46,799 bases of DNA from Sandaracinus sp. (lineage in GTDB: Bacteria; Myxococcota_A; Polyangia; Polyangiales; Houyiibacteriaceae). This document shows positions 34,267-42,763 of the stretch, one piece after another. The stretch's first letter is position 1. Each line of letters begins with the position of its first letter. The translations under genes were made by a program, and so were the position numbers. The notes under the pieces are model-generated. The model ran no database searches, was not told the DNA's origin, and worked only from the letters and a program-made list of their open reading frames with translations. Location of the stretch: assembly GCA_002699025.1 (NCBI GenBank), contig PABA01000228.1, positions 12,017 through 58,815 on the forward strand. The letters are read 5' to 3'.

Positions 34267-35307
34267 ATGACGACCGACCCGAAGAACCCCTGCGGCCTCC
34301 GCGGCCTCTCCTTCGTCGAGTTCGCCTCCCCCGAGCCGGCCCGCCTCGACGGGCTCTTCCAGGCCTTCGGCTTCAGCCGCCTGAAGCGCCACGCGAAGAA
34401 GGACGTCCTCTACTACCGGCAGAACGACATCCACTTCCTCCTCAACCGCGAGCACGGCGGCTTCGCCTCGCAGTTCGCCGAGAAGCACGGCCCGAGCCTC
34501 TGCGCCATGGGCTGGAAGGTCGACGACGCGCAGGCCGCCTTCGACGAGGCCGTCCGCCGCGGCGCCCGCCCCTACGAGGGCGAGACCCTCTACGGCACGC
34601 CCGCCATCTACGGCATCGGCGACTCGCTCCTGCACTTCGTGGAGGAGAGCTCCACCGGCGCCCCGACGTACCTCGACGCCTTCCTCGACCTCGACGACCC
34701 GGTGCACGTCGAGGACAAGGGCTTCCTCCTCATCGACCACCTCACGAACAACGTCGAGAAGGGCACGATGGAGAAGTGGGCCTCCTTCTACAAGGACGTC
34801 TTCGGCTTCACCGAGGTGCGCTACTTCGACATCCGTGGCGCCAAGACCGGCCTCACGTCCTACGCGCTCCGCTCGCCGGACGGCTCCTTCTGCATCCCCA
34901 TCAACGAGGGCACGGAGGACAAGTCGCAGATCAACGAGTACCTGCGCGAGTACGACGGCCCGGGCGTGCAGCACCTCGCCTTCCTGACGAAGGACCTGCT
35001 CGCCAGCCTCGACGGGCTCCCGCAGGACGGGACCATCGAGACGCTCGACATCGACGACGAGTACTACGCGAAGGTCTTCGATCGGGTGCCCGGCGTGAAG
35101 GAGGACCCGGAGCGCATCCGCGCGCACCAGGTGCTCGTGGACGGCGACGAGGAGGGCTACCTCCTGCAGATCTTCACGCGGAACCTGATCGGGCCGATCT
35201 TCATCGAGATGATCCAGCGCGAGAACCACCTGGCCTTCGGCGAGGGCAACTTCGGCGCGCTCTTCCGCAGCATCGAGCGCGACCAGGAGCGCCGCGGCAC
35301 GCTGTAG
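34267..35307 (+). CDS. hpd: 4-hydroxyphenylpyruvate dioxygenase
   Basis: 346 aa, a normal length for bacterial HPPD. It converts 4-hydroxyphenylpyruvate to homogentisate in tyrosine catabolism, using Fe(II) and O2. Vicinal-oxygen-chelate domains: the N-terminal half starts GLRGLSFVEFAS; the C-terminal half carries the iron ligands H158 (LIDHLTNNV), H236 (GVQHLAFLT) and E314 (IFIEMIQ). The C-terminal gate helix GNFGALFRSIERDQ is present. AGGAG about 8 nt upstream supports ATG 34267. No homogentisate dioxygenase or maleylacetoacetate isomerase gene is adjacent. Confidence 0.96.
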   Translation: MTTDPKNPCGLRGLSFVEFASPEPARLDGLFQAFGFSRLKRHAKKDVLYYRQNDIHFLLNREHGGFASQFAEKHGPSLCAMGWKVDDAQAAFDEAVRRGARPYEGETLYGTPAIYGIGDSLLHFVEESSTGAPTYLDAFLDLDDPVHVEDKGFLLIDHLTNNVEKGTMEKWASFYKDVFGFTEVRYFDIRGAKTGLTSYALRSPDGSFCIPINEGTEDKSQINEYLREYDGPGVQHLAFLTKDLLASLDGLPQDGTIETLDIDDEYYAKVFDRVPGVKEDPERIRAHQVLVDGDEEGYLLQIFTRNLIGPIFIEMIQRENHLAFGEGNFGALFRSIERDQERRGTL

Positions 35308-35771
35308 TTTTCGGCTTACCAGCGCGCGTCTTCCGCTCGCTGGCGCTCGCTATTCTGGCTTACCAGCGCCGCCGAGGGCGGCTCGGCGCTCGCTTCGCTC
35401 GCGTCACACGGGTCGGCTCTTCGTGGGTACACGAAGGCGGCTCCGTGGGGCCGAGCTACGGGGCAGACGTGGGAGGGCTCCCCTTCGCAGTAGGGCGACT
35501 TCGCCGCATCCGCGGCCATGGCGCTCCCCTTCGCAGTGGGTGACTTCGCCCCTTCGCGGAAGGGGCTTTGCCGCTATCGAGGCGCGGCGCTCCCCTTTGC
35601 AGTCGGATGACTTCGGCTCGTTCGTGGCCGGCCTGCCCTTGACGGTGCGGTGACTTCGGCGTGGTCGCGGTCGGGGCGCGTCGTCGCTCGGCCTCGGCGC
35701 CGTGCGGAGAGCCGCCCTTTTCAGAGGATGGATCGCTGCGCGCGACCCGGGCAGCCGTGATACCCAGCCGC
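35308..35771. repeat. 464-bp intergenic region of short degenerate repeats
   Basis: No gene. GGCTTACCAGCGC occurs at 35313 and 35357. A unit of the form GCTCCCCTT(C/T)GCAGT...GACTTCG(C/G)C occurs at 35476, 35521 and 35587, with a weaker copy at 35632. Two hairpins may terminate hpd: GCCGCC-GAG-GGCGGC near 35370 and TTCGTG-GGTA-CACGAA at 35420-35435. Confidence 0.5.
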
Positions 35772-37094
35772 ATGGAGAAGCCTCCGACCCCGCGCGAGCG
35801 CCTCGCCCAGGCCCGCGCGTCCTCGCGGGCCGGCGACCCGAACGCCGCCTTCCTCGCGCTCCGCCCGCTCCTCGCCTACCCGGCGCCCGAGGAGACGCTC
35901 GCCGACGCCCGCCAGCTCTTCGTCGACGTCGCCACCGCCATCGCCGGGCCCGAGCTCGGCGCCACGCTCCGCCGCGCCGCCTCCTGGGACGACCCGCAGG
36001 CGCTCTTCGACGCGGGCTACGCCCTCTACGAGCAGCAGCTCTTCGACCTCGCCGCCACCTACCTCGCCCGCGCCGACCAGCTCGCGCCCGGGCAGCCGGC
36101 CATCGTCGGCGAGCTCGCCACGGCCCTCGAGCAGCTCATGCGCTCCGGCGACGCCGTGCGCGTCCTCCGCGGCTCGGGCGTCCCCGAGCGCGACGCGCAG
36201 GTGCGCTACCTCCTCGGCTTCCACCTGCTCATGGTCGGCGAGGTCGACGAGGCCGCCGCGCTCCTCCCGGGGCTCCGGGCGATGGCCGGCGGGGACGAGA
36301 CGCTCGCCTTCCTCGCGGACGCGCTCGAGGGCATCGTCGAGCGCCACCGGCGCCTCCGCGGCACGACGCCGCTCGACGCCCGCGACCTCACGGGCTGGCA
36401 CGCGGCGCTCCACGGCGGCCTGCTCCTCCACGAGTCGCCCCACGGCCACGCCGAGCCGATGCACGGCCGCTACGCCTTCGTCAGCGACTCCTGGGGGCTC
36501 CTCCGCGAAGGCCTCGACCGGCTCGCGGCCGTGCTCCAGGCCCTCGAGCTCGCCCCCGAGCGCGTCCTCGCCGGGCCCGATCGCGGCAGCCGCATCCTCG
36601 CGCGCGCCGCCGCCGAGCGCTTCGGCGCGCCGCTCGTGCCCTTCCTCGACCAGCCCGAGGCGCCTGGGCTGGTCGTCGTCCACGACCTCGACCGCGTCGG
36701 CGACGAGGACGTCCTCCGCGCGCTCCACCCGCACCGGCCGGGGCAGCTCCTCTTCGCCCATGCGAGCGCCTGGGTCGACCCCTTTCCCTACGCGCCCGAC
36801 GTGACGACGCTCCTCTACCAGCACCTCGTCGCCCCCTGGGAGGGCGGCGCGCCCGTGGTCGGCCCGGACGGCACGCCCACGCGCTCCGAGCCGGACGACG
36901 CGCCGGAGGAGGAGCTCGCCCGCCGCATCCTCGAGGCCGAGCCGCCCGACCAGGACGGCGCCGGCGTGCGGCCCGTCGACGACCTGATGGCCATCGCCCA
37001 CGCTCTCGGCGACGCCGCGGCCTGGCGCCAGCGCGACGGTCGCCGCGTGCATTTCCGAAAGGGCGGCCCCGTACCGAGCGCCTTCTTCACCTGA
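35772..37094 (+). CDS. TPR-like protein of unknown function
   Basis: 440 aa. The first 200 residues are helical repeats (LAQARASSRAGDPNAAFLALRP, DAGYALYEQQLFDLAATYLAR, LLGFHLLMVGEVDEAAALLPG), consistent with TPRs. The C-terminal half has a Rossmann-like or JAB-like pattern I cannot assign (ERVLAGPDRGSRILARAAAE, LVVVHDLDRVGDEDVLRAL, LLFAHASAWVDPFPY). No signal peptide. ATG 35772 chosen since upstream codons encode an Arg/Ser-rich tail. Confidence 0.75.
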   Translation: MEKPPTPRERLAQARASSRAGDPNAAFLALRPLLAYPAPEETLADARQLFVDVATAIAGPELGATLRRAASWDDPQALFDAGYALYEQQLFDLAATYLARADQLAPGQPAIVGELATALEQLMRSGDAVRVLRGSGVPERDAQVRYLLGFHLLMVGEVDEAAALLPGLRAMAGGDETLAFLADALEGIVERHRRLRGTTPLDARDLTGWHAALHGGLLLHESPHGHAEPMHGRYAFVSDSWGLLREGLDRLAAVLQALELAPERVLAGPDRGSRILARAAAERFGAPLVPFLDQPEAPGLVVVHDLDRVGDEDVLRALHPHRPGQLLFAHASAWVDPFPYAPDVTTLLYQHLVAPWEGGAPVVGPDGTPTRSEPDDAPEEELARRILEAEPPDQDGAGVRPVDDLMAIAHALGDAAAWRQRDGRRVHFRKGGPVPSAFFT

Positions 37095-37116
37095 GCCGTA
37101 CTGGCTGCGAGGGCGT

Positions 37117-37232
37117 GTCCTACGGACGCGCCATCGGGAGTCCTGCGGACGCGCCATCGGGAGTGCTGCGGACGCGCCATCGGGAGTGCTGCGAACGCGC
37201 CATCGGGAGTCCTGCGGACGCGCCATCGGGGG
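37117..37232. repeat. 23-bp tandem repeat, five copies
   Basis: GGACGCGCCATCGGGAGT(C/G)CTGC repeats with CCATCGGG at 37131, 37154, 37177, 37200 and 37223, exactly 23 bp apart. It lies between two convergent stops (37094 and 37318). Confidence 0.85.
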
Positions 37233-37317
37233 TCGCCACGCCGAGGCGTTCGGGTCTCGATGGGCAGGCCGAGGTCGCGCCGCATCCGGTGCGGAGGCGC
37301 CGACGAGCGGTGGACCC

Positions 37318-38133
37318 TCAGCCGCTCGCGGCGAGCTGCCGGCAGGTCTCCTCGGTCGTCGCGTCGAGGGGGAAGTAGCTCTCGATCTGGAGCTCCTCGA
37401 GAGTGACGTTCATCGGGCCGTTGAAGACGGTGACGGTGGTGAGGAAGCCGGCCTCGAGCTCGCCGCGGCGGAGGCGGAGCGTGATGGTCGCGCCGGGGGG
37501 CACGGAGAAGTCCGGCTGGCGCCAGCTCTCCGGGACGCCCGGCTGCGCGAGGACCGCGTCGAGGAGGGCGGCGAGGCGCTCGTCGTGGCGCCGGTGGAGG
37601 ACCTCGCGGTGGAGCCGGCTGAGGAGGGCGTGGGCCTGGCGCTCCCAGTCGACGACGAAGGGCCGGAGCTGCGCCGGGTCGAAGACCGCCTTCAGCGCGT
37701 TCGGGGTCGGGCCGAGGGCGGTGGGGTCGGCGAGGAAGGCGCCGAGGAGCGCCTGGGCGCCGTGGTTCATGCGGAGCAGATCGTAGGCGCCGTTCATGAC
37801 GATCATCGGGTAGGGCTCGTGCACGGCGAACATGCGCTCGACGGCCTGGCCGATGGGCCCGGCGAGGGCCTCCTCGACCGTGGGCTGGCCGTAGGCGCTC
37901 TCGAAGCCGGCGGCGACGAGCATCTCGTTCTGCTCGCGGAGCGGGACCTGCATGGTGGTGGCGAGGCGGAGGACCATGTCCTCGCTCGGCTGGGCGCGGC
38001 CGGTCTCGAGGAAGCTGACGTGGCGGGAGGAGACGTCGGCGGCGAGGGCGAGGTCGAGCTGGCTCATGCCCCGGCGGCCGCGCCAGTGGCGGAGCAGGGC
38101 GGAGAAGAGGCCGGGGGAGCGGTCGTCTGCCAT
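37318..38133 (-). CDS. XRE family regulator with MmyB-like sensor domain
   Basis: 271 aa. N-terminal helix-turn-helix: LRHWRGRRGMSQLDLALAADVSSRHVSFLETGRAQPSEDMVLRLA. The remainder is an MmyB-type ligand domain (PAS-like; HEPYPMIVMNGAYDLLRMN, VFDPAQLRPFVVDWE, TVFNGPMNVTLEELQIESYFPLD), a group known in some actinobacteria to bind lipid-like ligands. It is divergent from the four-gene fatty-acid-modifying operon and is a natural candidate to regulate it (inference). A leaderless promoter, TACCCT 7 nt upstream of ATG, fixes the start. Confidence 0.9.
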   Translation of the reverse strand: MADDRSPGLFSALLRHWRGRRGMSQLDLALAADVSSRHVSFLETGRAQPSEDMVLRLATTMQVPLREQNEMLVAAGFESAYGQPTVEEALAGPIGQAVERMFAVHEPYPMIVMNGAYDLLRMNHGAQALLGAFLADPTALGPTPNALKAVFDPAQLRPFVVDWERQAHALLSRLHREVLHRRHDERLAALLDAVLAQPGVPESWRQPDFSVPPGATITLRLRRGELEAGFLTTVTVFNGPMNVTLEELQIESYFPLDATTEETCRQLAASG

Positions 38134-38140
38134 GCGGGGA

Positions 38141-38146
38141 AGGGTA
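38141..38146 (-). promoter_or_regulatory. -10 element TACCCT, leaderless arrangement
   Basis: On the minus strand TACCCT, 7 nt, ATG 38133. Confidence 0.55.
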
Positions 38147-38268
38147 GGCGGTGGGCCGGCGGGCGTCCCTTCCCCGCGAGGTAAGCGAGGGCCCGGCTCG
38201 GAGCGAGCGCCCGACCCGTGCGAACCGGTGCCGACTCGTACGCGAATCCTCCCGCGTTGGCCACAAAC

Positions 38269-38354
38269 CTAGACACTGCTTGGCCTTTTCGGCTTCCCGA
38301 GCCGCGTTTGCCCCCGTGGCCTCCGTTGACAATCTAGACAATAGCTCCACAAAT
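38269..38354 (+). promoter_or_regulatory. promoter region of the fatty-acid modification operon with repeated half-sites
   Basis: TTGACA at 38326-38331 is a perfect -35; a weak -10, ACAAAT, lies 17 bp on (38349-38354), giving a very short leader. GACAAT repeats directly at 38328 and 38337 (9-bp step), and CTAGACA occurs at 38269 and 38334. These repeats overlap the -35/-10 spacer and are candidate regulator sites. Confidence 0.5.
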
Positions 38355-38364
38355 CTCGGAACCC

Positions 38365-39393
38365 ATGGACGTCCTGACCCGAGGTTGGATCCCCGACCCG
38401 CTGCTCCGCGCCGGCATCCGGCGCATCTGCGGCCAGCGCCTGCGCCGGCAAGCCCGCCTGGGCGGCGACCCGCTCGCGGAGCACGTCGCGCTCCTCCGCC
38501 GGAGCCCCATCGCGGTGGCGACGCACCAGGCGAACGACCAGCACTACGAGGTGCCCCCGGCCTTCTTCGAGGCGGTGCTGGGCCCCCACCTGAAGTACAG
38601 CTGCGGACACTGGGCTCCCGGAGCCCGCACGCTCGGCGACGCGGAGGCGGCGGCGCTCGCCCTGGTGGAAGAGCGCGCCCGCCTCGAGGACGGGCAACGC
38701 ATCCTCGAGCTCGGCTGCGGCTGGGGGTCTTTGACCCTCTGGATGGCCGAGCGCTTCCCCGCCTCCTCCGTGACCGCGGTGTCGAACTCGGCCCCCCAGC
38801 GGCGGCACATCGAGGCGCGCGCGGAGGCCCGCGGCCTCGACAACGTGACGGTGATCACCGCGGACGTGAACGACTTCGCGCCGCCCCTGGACGACGGACC
38901 CTACGACCGGGTCGTGTCGGTCGAGATGTTCGAGCACATGCGGAACTGGGAGCGCCTCCTCGGCCGTGTCGCCCGCTGGCTCGCCCCGGACGGGCTGCTC
39001 TTCCTGCACGTCTTCAGCCACCGCGAGCACGCCTACCTCTACGAGGACCGCGGGCCGAGCGACTGGATGGCGCGGGAGTTCTTCTCCGGCGGCCAGATGC
39101 CCGCCCACGACCTGATCCTCGCCTTCCAGGACGACCTCTCGCTGGTCGAGCGCTGGCGCCTGAACGGCGAGCACTACGCGAAGACCTCGGACGCCTGGCT
39201 CGCGAACCTGGACGCGCGGCGCGACGACGTGCTCGCCCTCTTCCGCGCGGACCACGGCGCGGAGGGCGCGCGGCGGCAGCTCCACCGCTGGCGCATCTTC
39301 TTCATGGCCTGCGCCGAGCTCTTCCGGTACCGGGCGGGCTCGGAATGGGGCGTCTCCCACTGGCTGCTCGCGCCGAAGGCGGCCACGGCGTGA
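38365..39393 (+). CDS. SAM-dependent methyltransferase, cyclopropane-fatty-acid-synthase-like
   Basis: 342 aa. The SAM motif ILELGCGWGSLTLWMAERFP (about 112-131), ADVNDFAP, and SVEMFEHMRNWERLL belong to the cyclopropane fatty acid synthase/mycolic acid methyltransferase group. HYEVPPAFFEAVLGPHLKYSCGHW is the usual active-site entry (HYD...F....LG...YS), here with Glu and Cys variants. It probably methylates the double bond of membrane fatty acyl chains. First gene of a four-gene set; its stop overlaps the next start as GTGA. Confidence 0.9.
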   Translation: MDVLTRGWIPDPLLRAGIRRICGQRLRRQARLGGDPLAEHVALLRRSPIAVATHQANDQHYEVPPAFFEAVLGPHLKYSCGHWAPGARTLGDAEAAALALVEERARLEDGQRILELGCGWGSLTLWMAERFPASSVTAVSNSAPQRRHIEARAEARGLDNVTVITADVNDFAPPLDDGPYDRVVSVEMFEHMRNWERLLGRVARWLAPDGLLFLHVFSHREHAYLYEDRGPSDWMAREFFSGGQMPAHDLILAFQDDLSLVERWRLNGEHYAKTSDAWLANLDARRDDVLALFRADHGAEGARRQLHRWRIFFMACAELFRYRAGSEWGVSHWLLAPKAATA

Positions 39394-40622
39394 AGATCGC
39401 GGTCGTCGGCAGCGGCATCAGCGGGATGGTCGCCGCGTGGCTCCTGAACGGGAAGCACGAGGTCACCCTCTTCGAGGCGCGCGATCGGGTCGGCGGGCAC
39501 ACGCACACCGTCGACGTCGAGCTGGGCGGGCGCACCTGGGGCGTCGACACGGGCTTCATCGTCTTCAACGAGCGCACCTACCCGAACCTGATCGAGATCT
39601 TCCGCCGCCTCGGCGTCCGGAGCCGCCCGACCAGCATGGGGTTCAGCGTCCGGCAGGACGCGACGGGGCTCGAGTACTCGAGCCAGGCCCTCCTCGCGCA
39701 GCGGCAGAACGTGCTCCGCCCGCGCTTTCTGCGCATGGTCCGCGACATCCTCCGCTTCAACCGCGAGGCGGAGCGCATCCTCGCGCGCACCGGAAGCCAC
39801 GAGACCCTCGGCGACATGCTCGGGTGCCACGGCTTCAGCCGCGACTTCGTGGACCTCTACATCGTGCCCATGGGCGCCGCGATCTGGTCCACGGACCCGG
39901 ACCGCATGCTCGGCTTCCCGGCGCGCTCCTTCGTGCGCTTCCTGGCCAACCACGGGCTCACGAGCCTCCGCGACCGGCCCACCTGGCGCGTCGTGGAGGG
40001 GGGCTCGCGGGCCTACGTCGAGAAGCTCCTCGCGCCCCTCGCGGGGAAGATCCGCACGGGCACGCCGGTCCGCGGGGTCGCGCGGGACGCGGCGGGCGTC
40101 ACGCTGAAGCTCGACGACGCGGAGGCGCGTTTCGACGCCGTCGTCCTGGCCAGCCACAGCGACCAGTCCCTCGCGATGCTCGAGGACGCCTCGGAGGCCG
40201 AGCGGGAGATCCTCGGGGCGATCCCCTACCAGGAGAACGCGACCCTCCTGCACACGGACACCTCCGTGCTGCCGCGGACGCGGCGCGCCTGGTCGAGCTG
40301 GAACTACCGCATCCCCCGGACCCGCCGGGACCGGGTCGCCGTGAGCTACGACATGAACATCCTGCAGGGCTTCGAGGACGCGCCCGAGGAGCTCATCGTC
40401 TCCCTCGGCGAGAGCGCGGTGGACCCGGCGAAGGTGCTCCGGCGGCTCACCTGGCACCACCCGCTCTTCACCCCCGAGGCGATGGCCGCGCAGAAGCGCA
40501 AGGGGGAGATCAGCGGCGTCCGGAACACCTGGTACGCCGGCGCCTACTGGCGCTACGGCTTCCACGAGGACGGCGTCATGAGCGCCCTCGACGTGACGAA
40601 GCAGCTCGGATGCCCGCTATGA
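39390..40622 (+). CDS. FAD-dependent amine oxidase-like oxidoreductase
   Basis: 410 aa. Dinucleotide-binding motif at the N-terminus (IAVVGSGISGMVAAWLL) then EARDRVGGHTHTVDVELGG, the flavin amine oxidase/NAD(P)-binding-Rossmann type. LYIVPMGAAIWSTDP, WRVVEGGSRAYVEKLL and NTWYAGAYWRYGFHEDG are typical of the family always found beside DUF1365 and CFA synthase. Likely acts on membrane fatty acyl chains, for example as a desaturase (inference). GTG start overlapping the upstream stop (GTGA); ATGA overlap with the next gene. Confidence 0.9.
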   Translation: MKIAVVGSGISGMVAAWLLNGKHEVTLFEARDRVGGHTHTVDVELGGRTWGVDTGFIVFNERTYPNLIEIFRRLGVRSRPTSMGFSVRQDATGLEYSSQALLAQRQNVLRPRFLRMVRDILRFNREAERILARTGSHETLGDMLGCHGFSRDFVDLYIVPMGAAIWSTDPDRMLGFPARSFVRFLANHGLTSLRDRPTWRVVEGGSRAYVEKLLAPLAGKIRTGTPVRGVARDAAGVTLKLDDAEARFDAVVLASHSDQSLAMLEDASEAEREILGAIPYQENATLLHTDTSVLPRTRRAWSSWNYRIPRTRRDRVAVSYDMNILQGFEDAPEELIVSLGESAVDPAKVLRRLTWHHPLFTPEAMAAQKRKGEISGVRNTWYAGAYWRYGFHEDGVMSALDVTKQLGCPL

Positions 40623-41410
40623 GCGCGGCGGCGCCCGAGCCCGTCGAGCTCTACGAGGGCACGGTCCGGCACCGGCGCCGCGCCCCGACGCGCCACGCCT
40701 TCACCTACCGGGTCGCCTTCCTGCACCTCGACCTCGACCGGCTGGAGCGGCTCGGCGCGTGGCCGCTCTTCGGGACCGACGCCCCGGCCCTCGTACGCTT
40801 CCGCCGGGAGGATCACCTCGGCGACCCGGAGCGGCCCCTCGCGGAGAGCATCCGGGAGCTCGTCGGAGAGCGCCGCGGCGTGCGCCCCGAGGGGCCGGTC
40901 ACGCTCCTGACGCAGCCCCGGGCCTTCGGCCTGAGCTTCAACCCGGTGAGCTTCTTCTACTGCTGGGACGCCGCGCGGACGCGGCCGACGCACCTCGTCG
41001 CCGAGGTGGACAACACGCCCTGGGGGGAGCGGCACGTCTACGTCGCGGACGTCGCCCTCGCCGCGCGCGGCGCGGGCGCGCCCATGGCCTTCCGGGTCCC
41101 GAAGCGCTTCCACGTCTCGCCCTTCCACGGCATGGAGCAGACCTACGAGTGGCGCTTCACGGTGCCCGGACGGAGCCTCGTCGCCCACATGGAGAACTGG
41201 GAGGACGGCGAGCTGCTCACGGACGCCACGCTCGTGCTCCGCCGCCAGCGCTGGGGCGCCGCCGCCAAGGCGCGGCTGCTGCTCCTCTACCCCTTCGGCC
41301 CGGCGCGCGTCCTCGCCGGGATCTACCGCGAAGCCTTTCGCCTCTGGCGAAAGGGCACGCCCTATCACCCTCACCCCGCGAAGCTCCGCGAGCGGACCGA
41401 GCGACCATGA
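40619..41410 (+). CDS. DUF1365 family protein
   Basis: 263 aa. Family hallmarks: LYEGTVRHRRRAPTRHAFTYRV at the start, LLTQPRAFGLSFNPVSFFYCWD in the middle, HLVAEVDNTPWGERHVYV, and KRFHVSPFHGMEQTYEWRF. A hydrophobic stretch near the end (ARLLLLYPFGPARVLAGIYR) may touch the membrane. Biochemical function not established; its fixed partners are the flavin enzyme and CFA synthase seen here. ATGA overlaps at both ends. Confidence 0.92.
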   Translation: MSAAAPEPVELYEGTVRHRRRAPTRHAFTYRVAFLHLDLDRLERLGAWPLFGTDAPALVRFRREDHLGDPERPLAESIRELVGERRGVRPEGPVTLLTQPRAFGLSFNPVSFFYCWDAARTRPTHLVAEVDNTPWGERHVYVADVALAARGAGAPMAFRVPKRFHVSPFHGMEQTYEWRFTVPGRSLVAHMENWEDGELLTDATLVLRRQRWGAAAKARLLLLYPFGPARVLAGIYREAFRLWRKGTPYHPHPAKLRERTERP

Positions 41411-42663
41411 CGACGAGCCTCCTCCCCTTCCCCCGCACCGCCGGCCCCTCCCTCCCCACCCGCCTCGCGCGCCGGCTGGTCTTCGAGCGCCTCGCGGGCC
41501 TGAGCCGGAGCCGCCTCGTGATCGAGGAGCCCACCGGCACGCGCACCTTCGGCCCGCCCGAGGCGCCGACCTTCGTCGTGCGCGTACACGACCCGGAGGC
41601 CTGGCTGCGCATGGCCCTCGGGGGCAGCCTGGGGGCCGGCGAGGCCTACGTGGAGGGGCTCTGGGACGCGGACGATCTGGTCGGGGTGGTCTGCGCGCTC
41701 GCCGGGGAGGTCGCGAAGATGAGCGCCCTCGACGGCGGCCGGCTCACCGCCCTGCGCAAGCCCCTCGACGCGGTGCTGCACGGCCTGAGGCGAAACAGCC
41801 GGGAGGGCAGCCGCAAGAACATCGCCCGCCACTACGACCTCGGGAACGACTTCTTCCGCCTCTGGCTCGACGAGGCGACGATGATGTACTCGGCGGCGCG
41901 CTTCGAGCGGGAGGGGATGACCCTCGAGGAGGCGCAGCTCAGCCGGCTCGAGCGGATCGGCCGCCAGCTCGAGCTCGGCCCGGAGGACCACCTCCTCGAG
42001 ATCGGCACCGGCTGGGGTGGCCTGGCGGTGCATGCGGCGCGCACGACCGGCTGCCGCGTCACGACGGCGACCATCTCGAAGGAGCAGCACGCGCTGGCCG
42101 TGGAGCGGGTCCGCGCGGCCGGCCTCGAGGACCGCGTCGAGGTGCTCCTCCGGGACTACCGGGACCTGGAGGGCCGCTACGACAAGGTGGTCAGCGTCGA
42201 GATGATCGAGGCGGTCGGCGCGGAGTTCCTCGAGACCTACTTCGCGAAGGTCGGCGAGCTCGTGCGGCCGGAGGGCCTGGTGCTGATCCAGGCGATCACC
42301 ATCCCGGACGCCGGCTACGAGCGCGCCGTGAAGAACGTCGACTTCGTGAAGCGCTACATCTTCCCCGGCGGCCAGTGCCCGAGCCTCGCCGCCATGAGCG
42401 GCGCGTGGAGCCGGACCACGGACCTCCGGCTGCTGCACCTCGAGGACTTCGGCGAGGGCTACGCCGAGACCCTGCGCTGCTGGCGCGAGCGCTTCGAGGC
42501 GCGGCTCCCGGAGGTGCGCGCCTTCGGCTACGACGAGGCCTTCATCCGCCTCTGGCGCTTCTACCTCGCCTACTGCGAGGGCGGCTTCCGGGAGCGCCAC
42601 TGCGGCGTCGTCCAGATGCTGCTCGCCGGCCCCGACGCCCGCGTCCGCCCGCGCCCCGCCTGA
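41407..42663 (+). CDS. cfa: cyclopropane-fatty-acyl-phospholipid synthase
   Basis: 418 aa, full family length. N-terminal lipid-binding domain (residues 1-130; MALGGSLGAGEAYVEGLWD) and C-terminal SAM methyltransferase: NIARHYDLGNDFFRLWLDEATMMYSAARF, LLEIGTGWGGLAVHAA, SKEQHALA, SVEMIEAVG, and KRYIFPGGQCPS. It would add a methylene or methyl group from SAM to unsaturated acyl chains of phospholipids. Last gene of the operon, followed by a hairpin at 42691. Two CFA-type methyltransferases in one operon suggest consecutive or alternative modifications. Confidence 0.93.
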   Translation: MTTSLLPFPRTAGPSLPTRLARRLVFERLAGLSRSRLVIEEPTGTRTFGPPEAPTFVVRVHDPEAWLRMALGGSLGAGEAYVEGLWDADDLVGVVCALAGEVAKMSALDGGRLTALRKPLDAVLHGLRRNSREGSRKNIARHYDLGNDFFRLWLDEATMMYSAARFEREGMTLEEAQLSRLERIGRQLELGPEDHLLEIGTGWGGLAVHAARTTGCRVTTATISKEQHALAVERVRAAGLEDRVEVLLRDYRDLEGRYDKVVSVEMIEAVGAEFLETYFAKVGELVRPEGLVLIQAITIPDAGYERAVKNVDFVKRYIFPGGQCPSLAAMSGAWSRTTDLRLLHLEDFGEGYAETLRCWRERFEARLPEVRAFGYDEAFIRLWRFYLAYCEGGFRERHCGVVQMLLAGPDARVRPRPA

Positions 42664-42690
42664 CGGGCCTGCTCGGAGGCCGCGCGTCCG

Positions 42691-42711
42691 GTCTCTCGCC
42701 CGGCGAGAGAC
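42691..42711. terminator. hairpin between convergent genes
   Basis: GTCTCTCGCC-C-GGCGAGAGAC, perfectly complementary (8-bp stem with a 5-nt loop in practice). 27 nt after the cfa stop and 53 nt before the minus-strand stop; could serve both directions. No T-run. Confidence 0.6.
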
Positions 42712-42763
42712 GGCGCCCAGAGGGCGCTCGGCGCAGGGGCGCGCAGGCGCACTCGCGAGCGGT

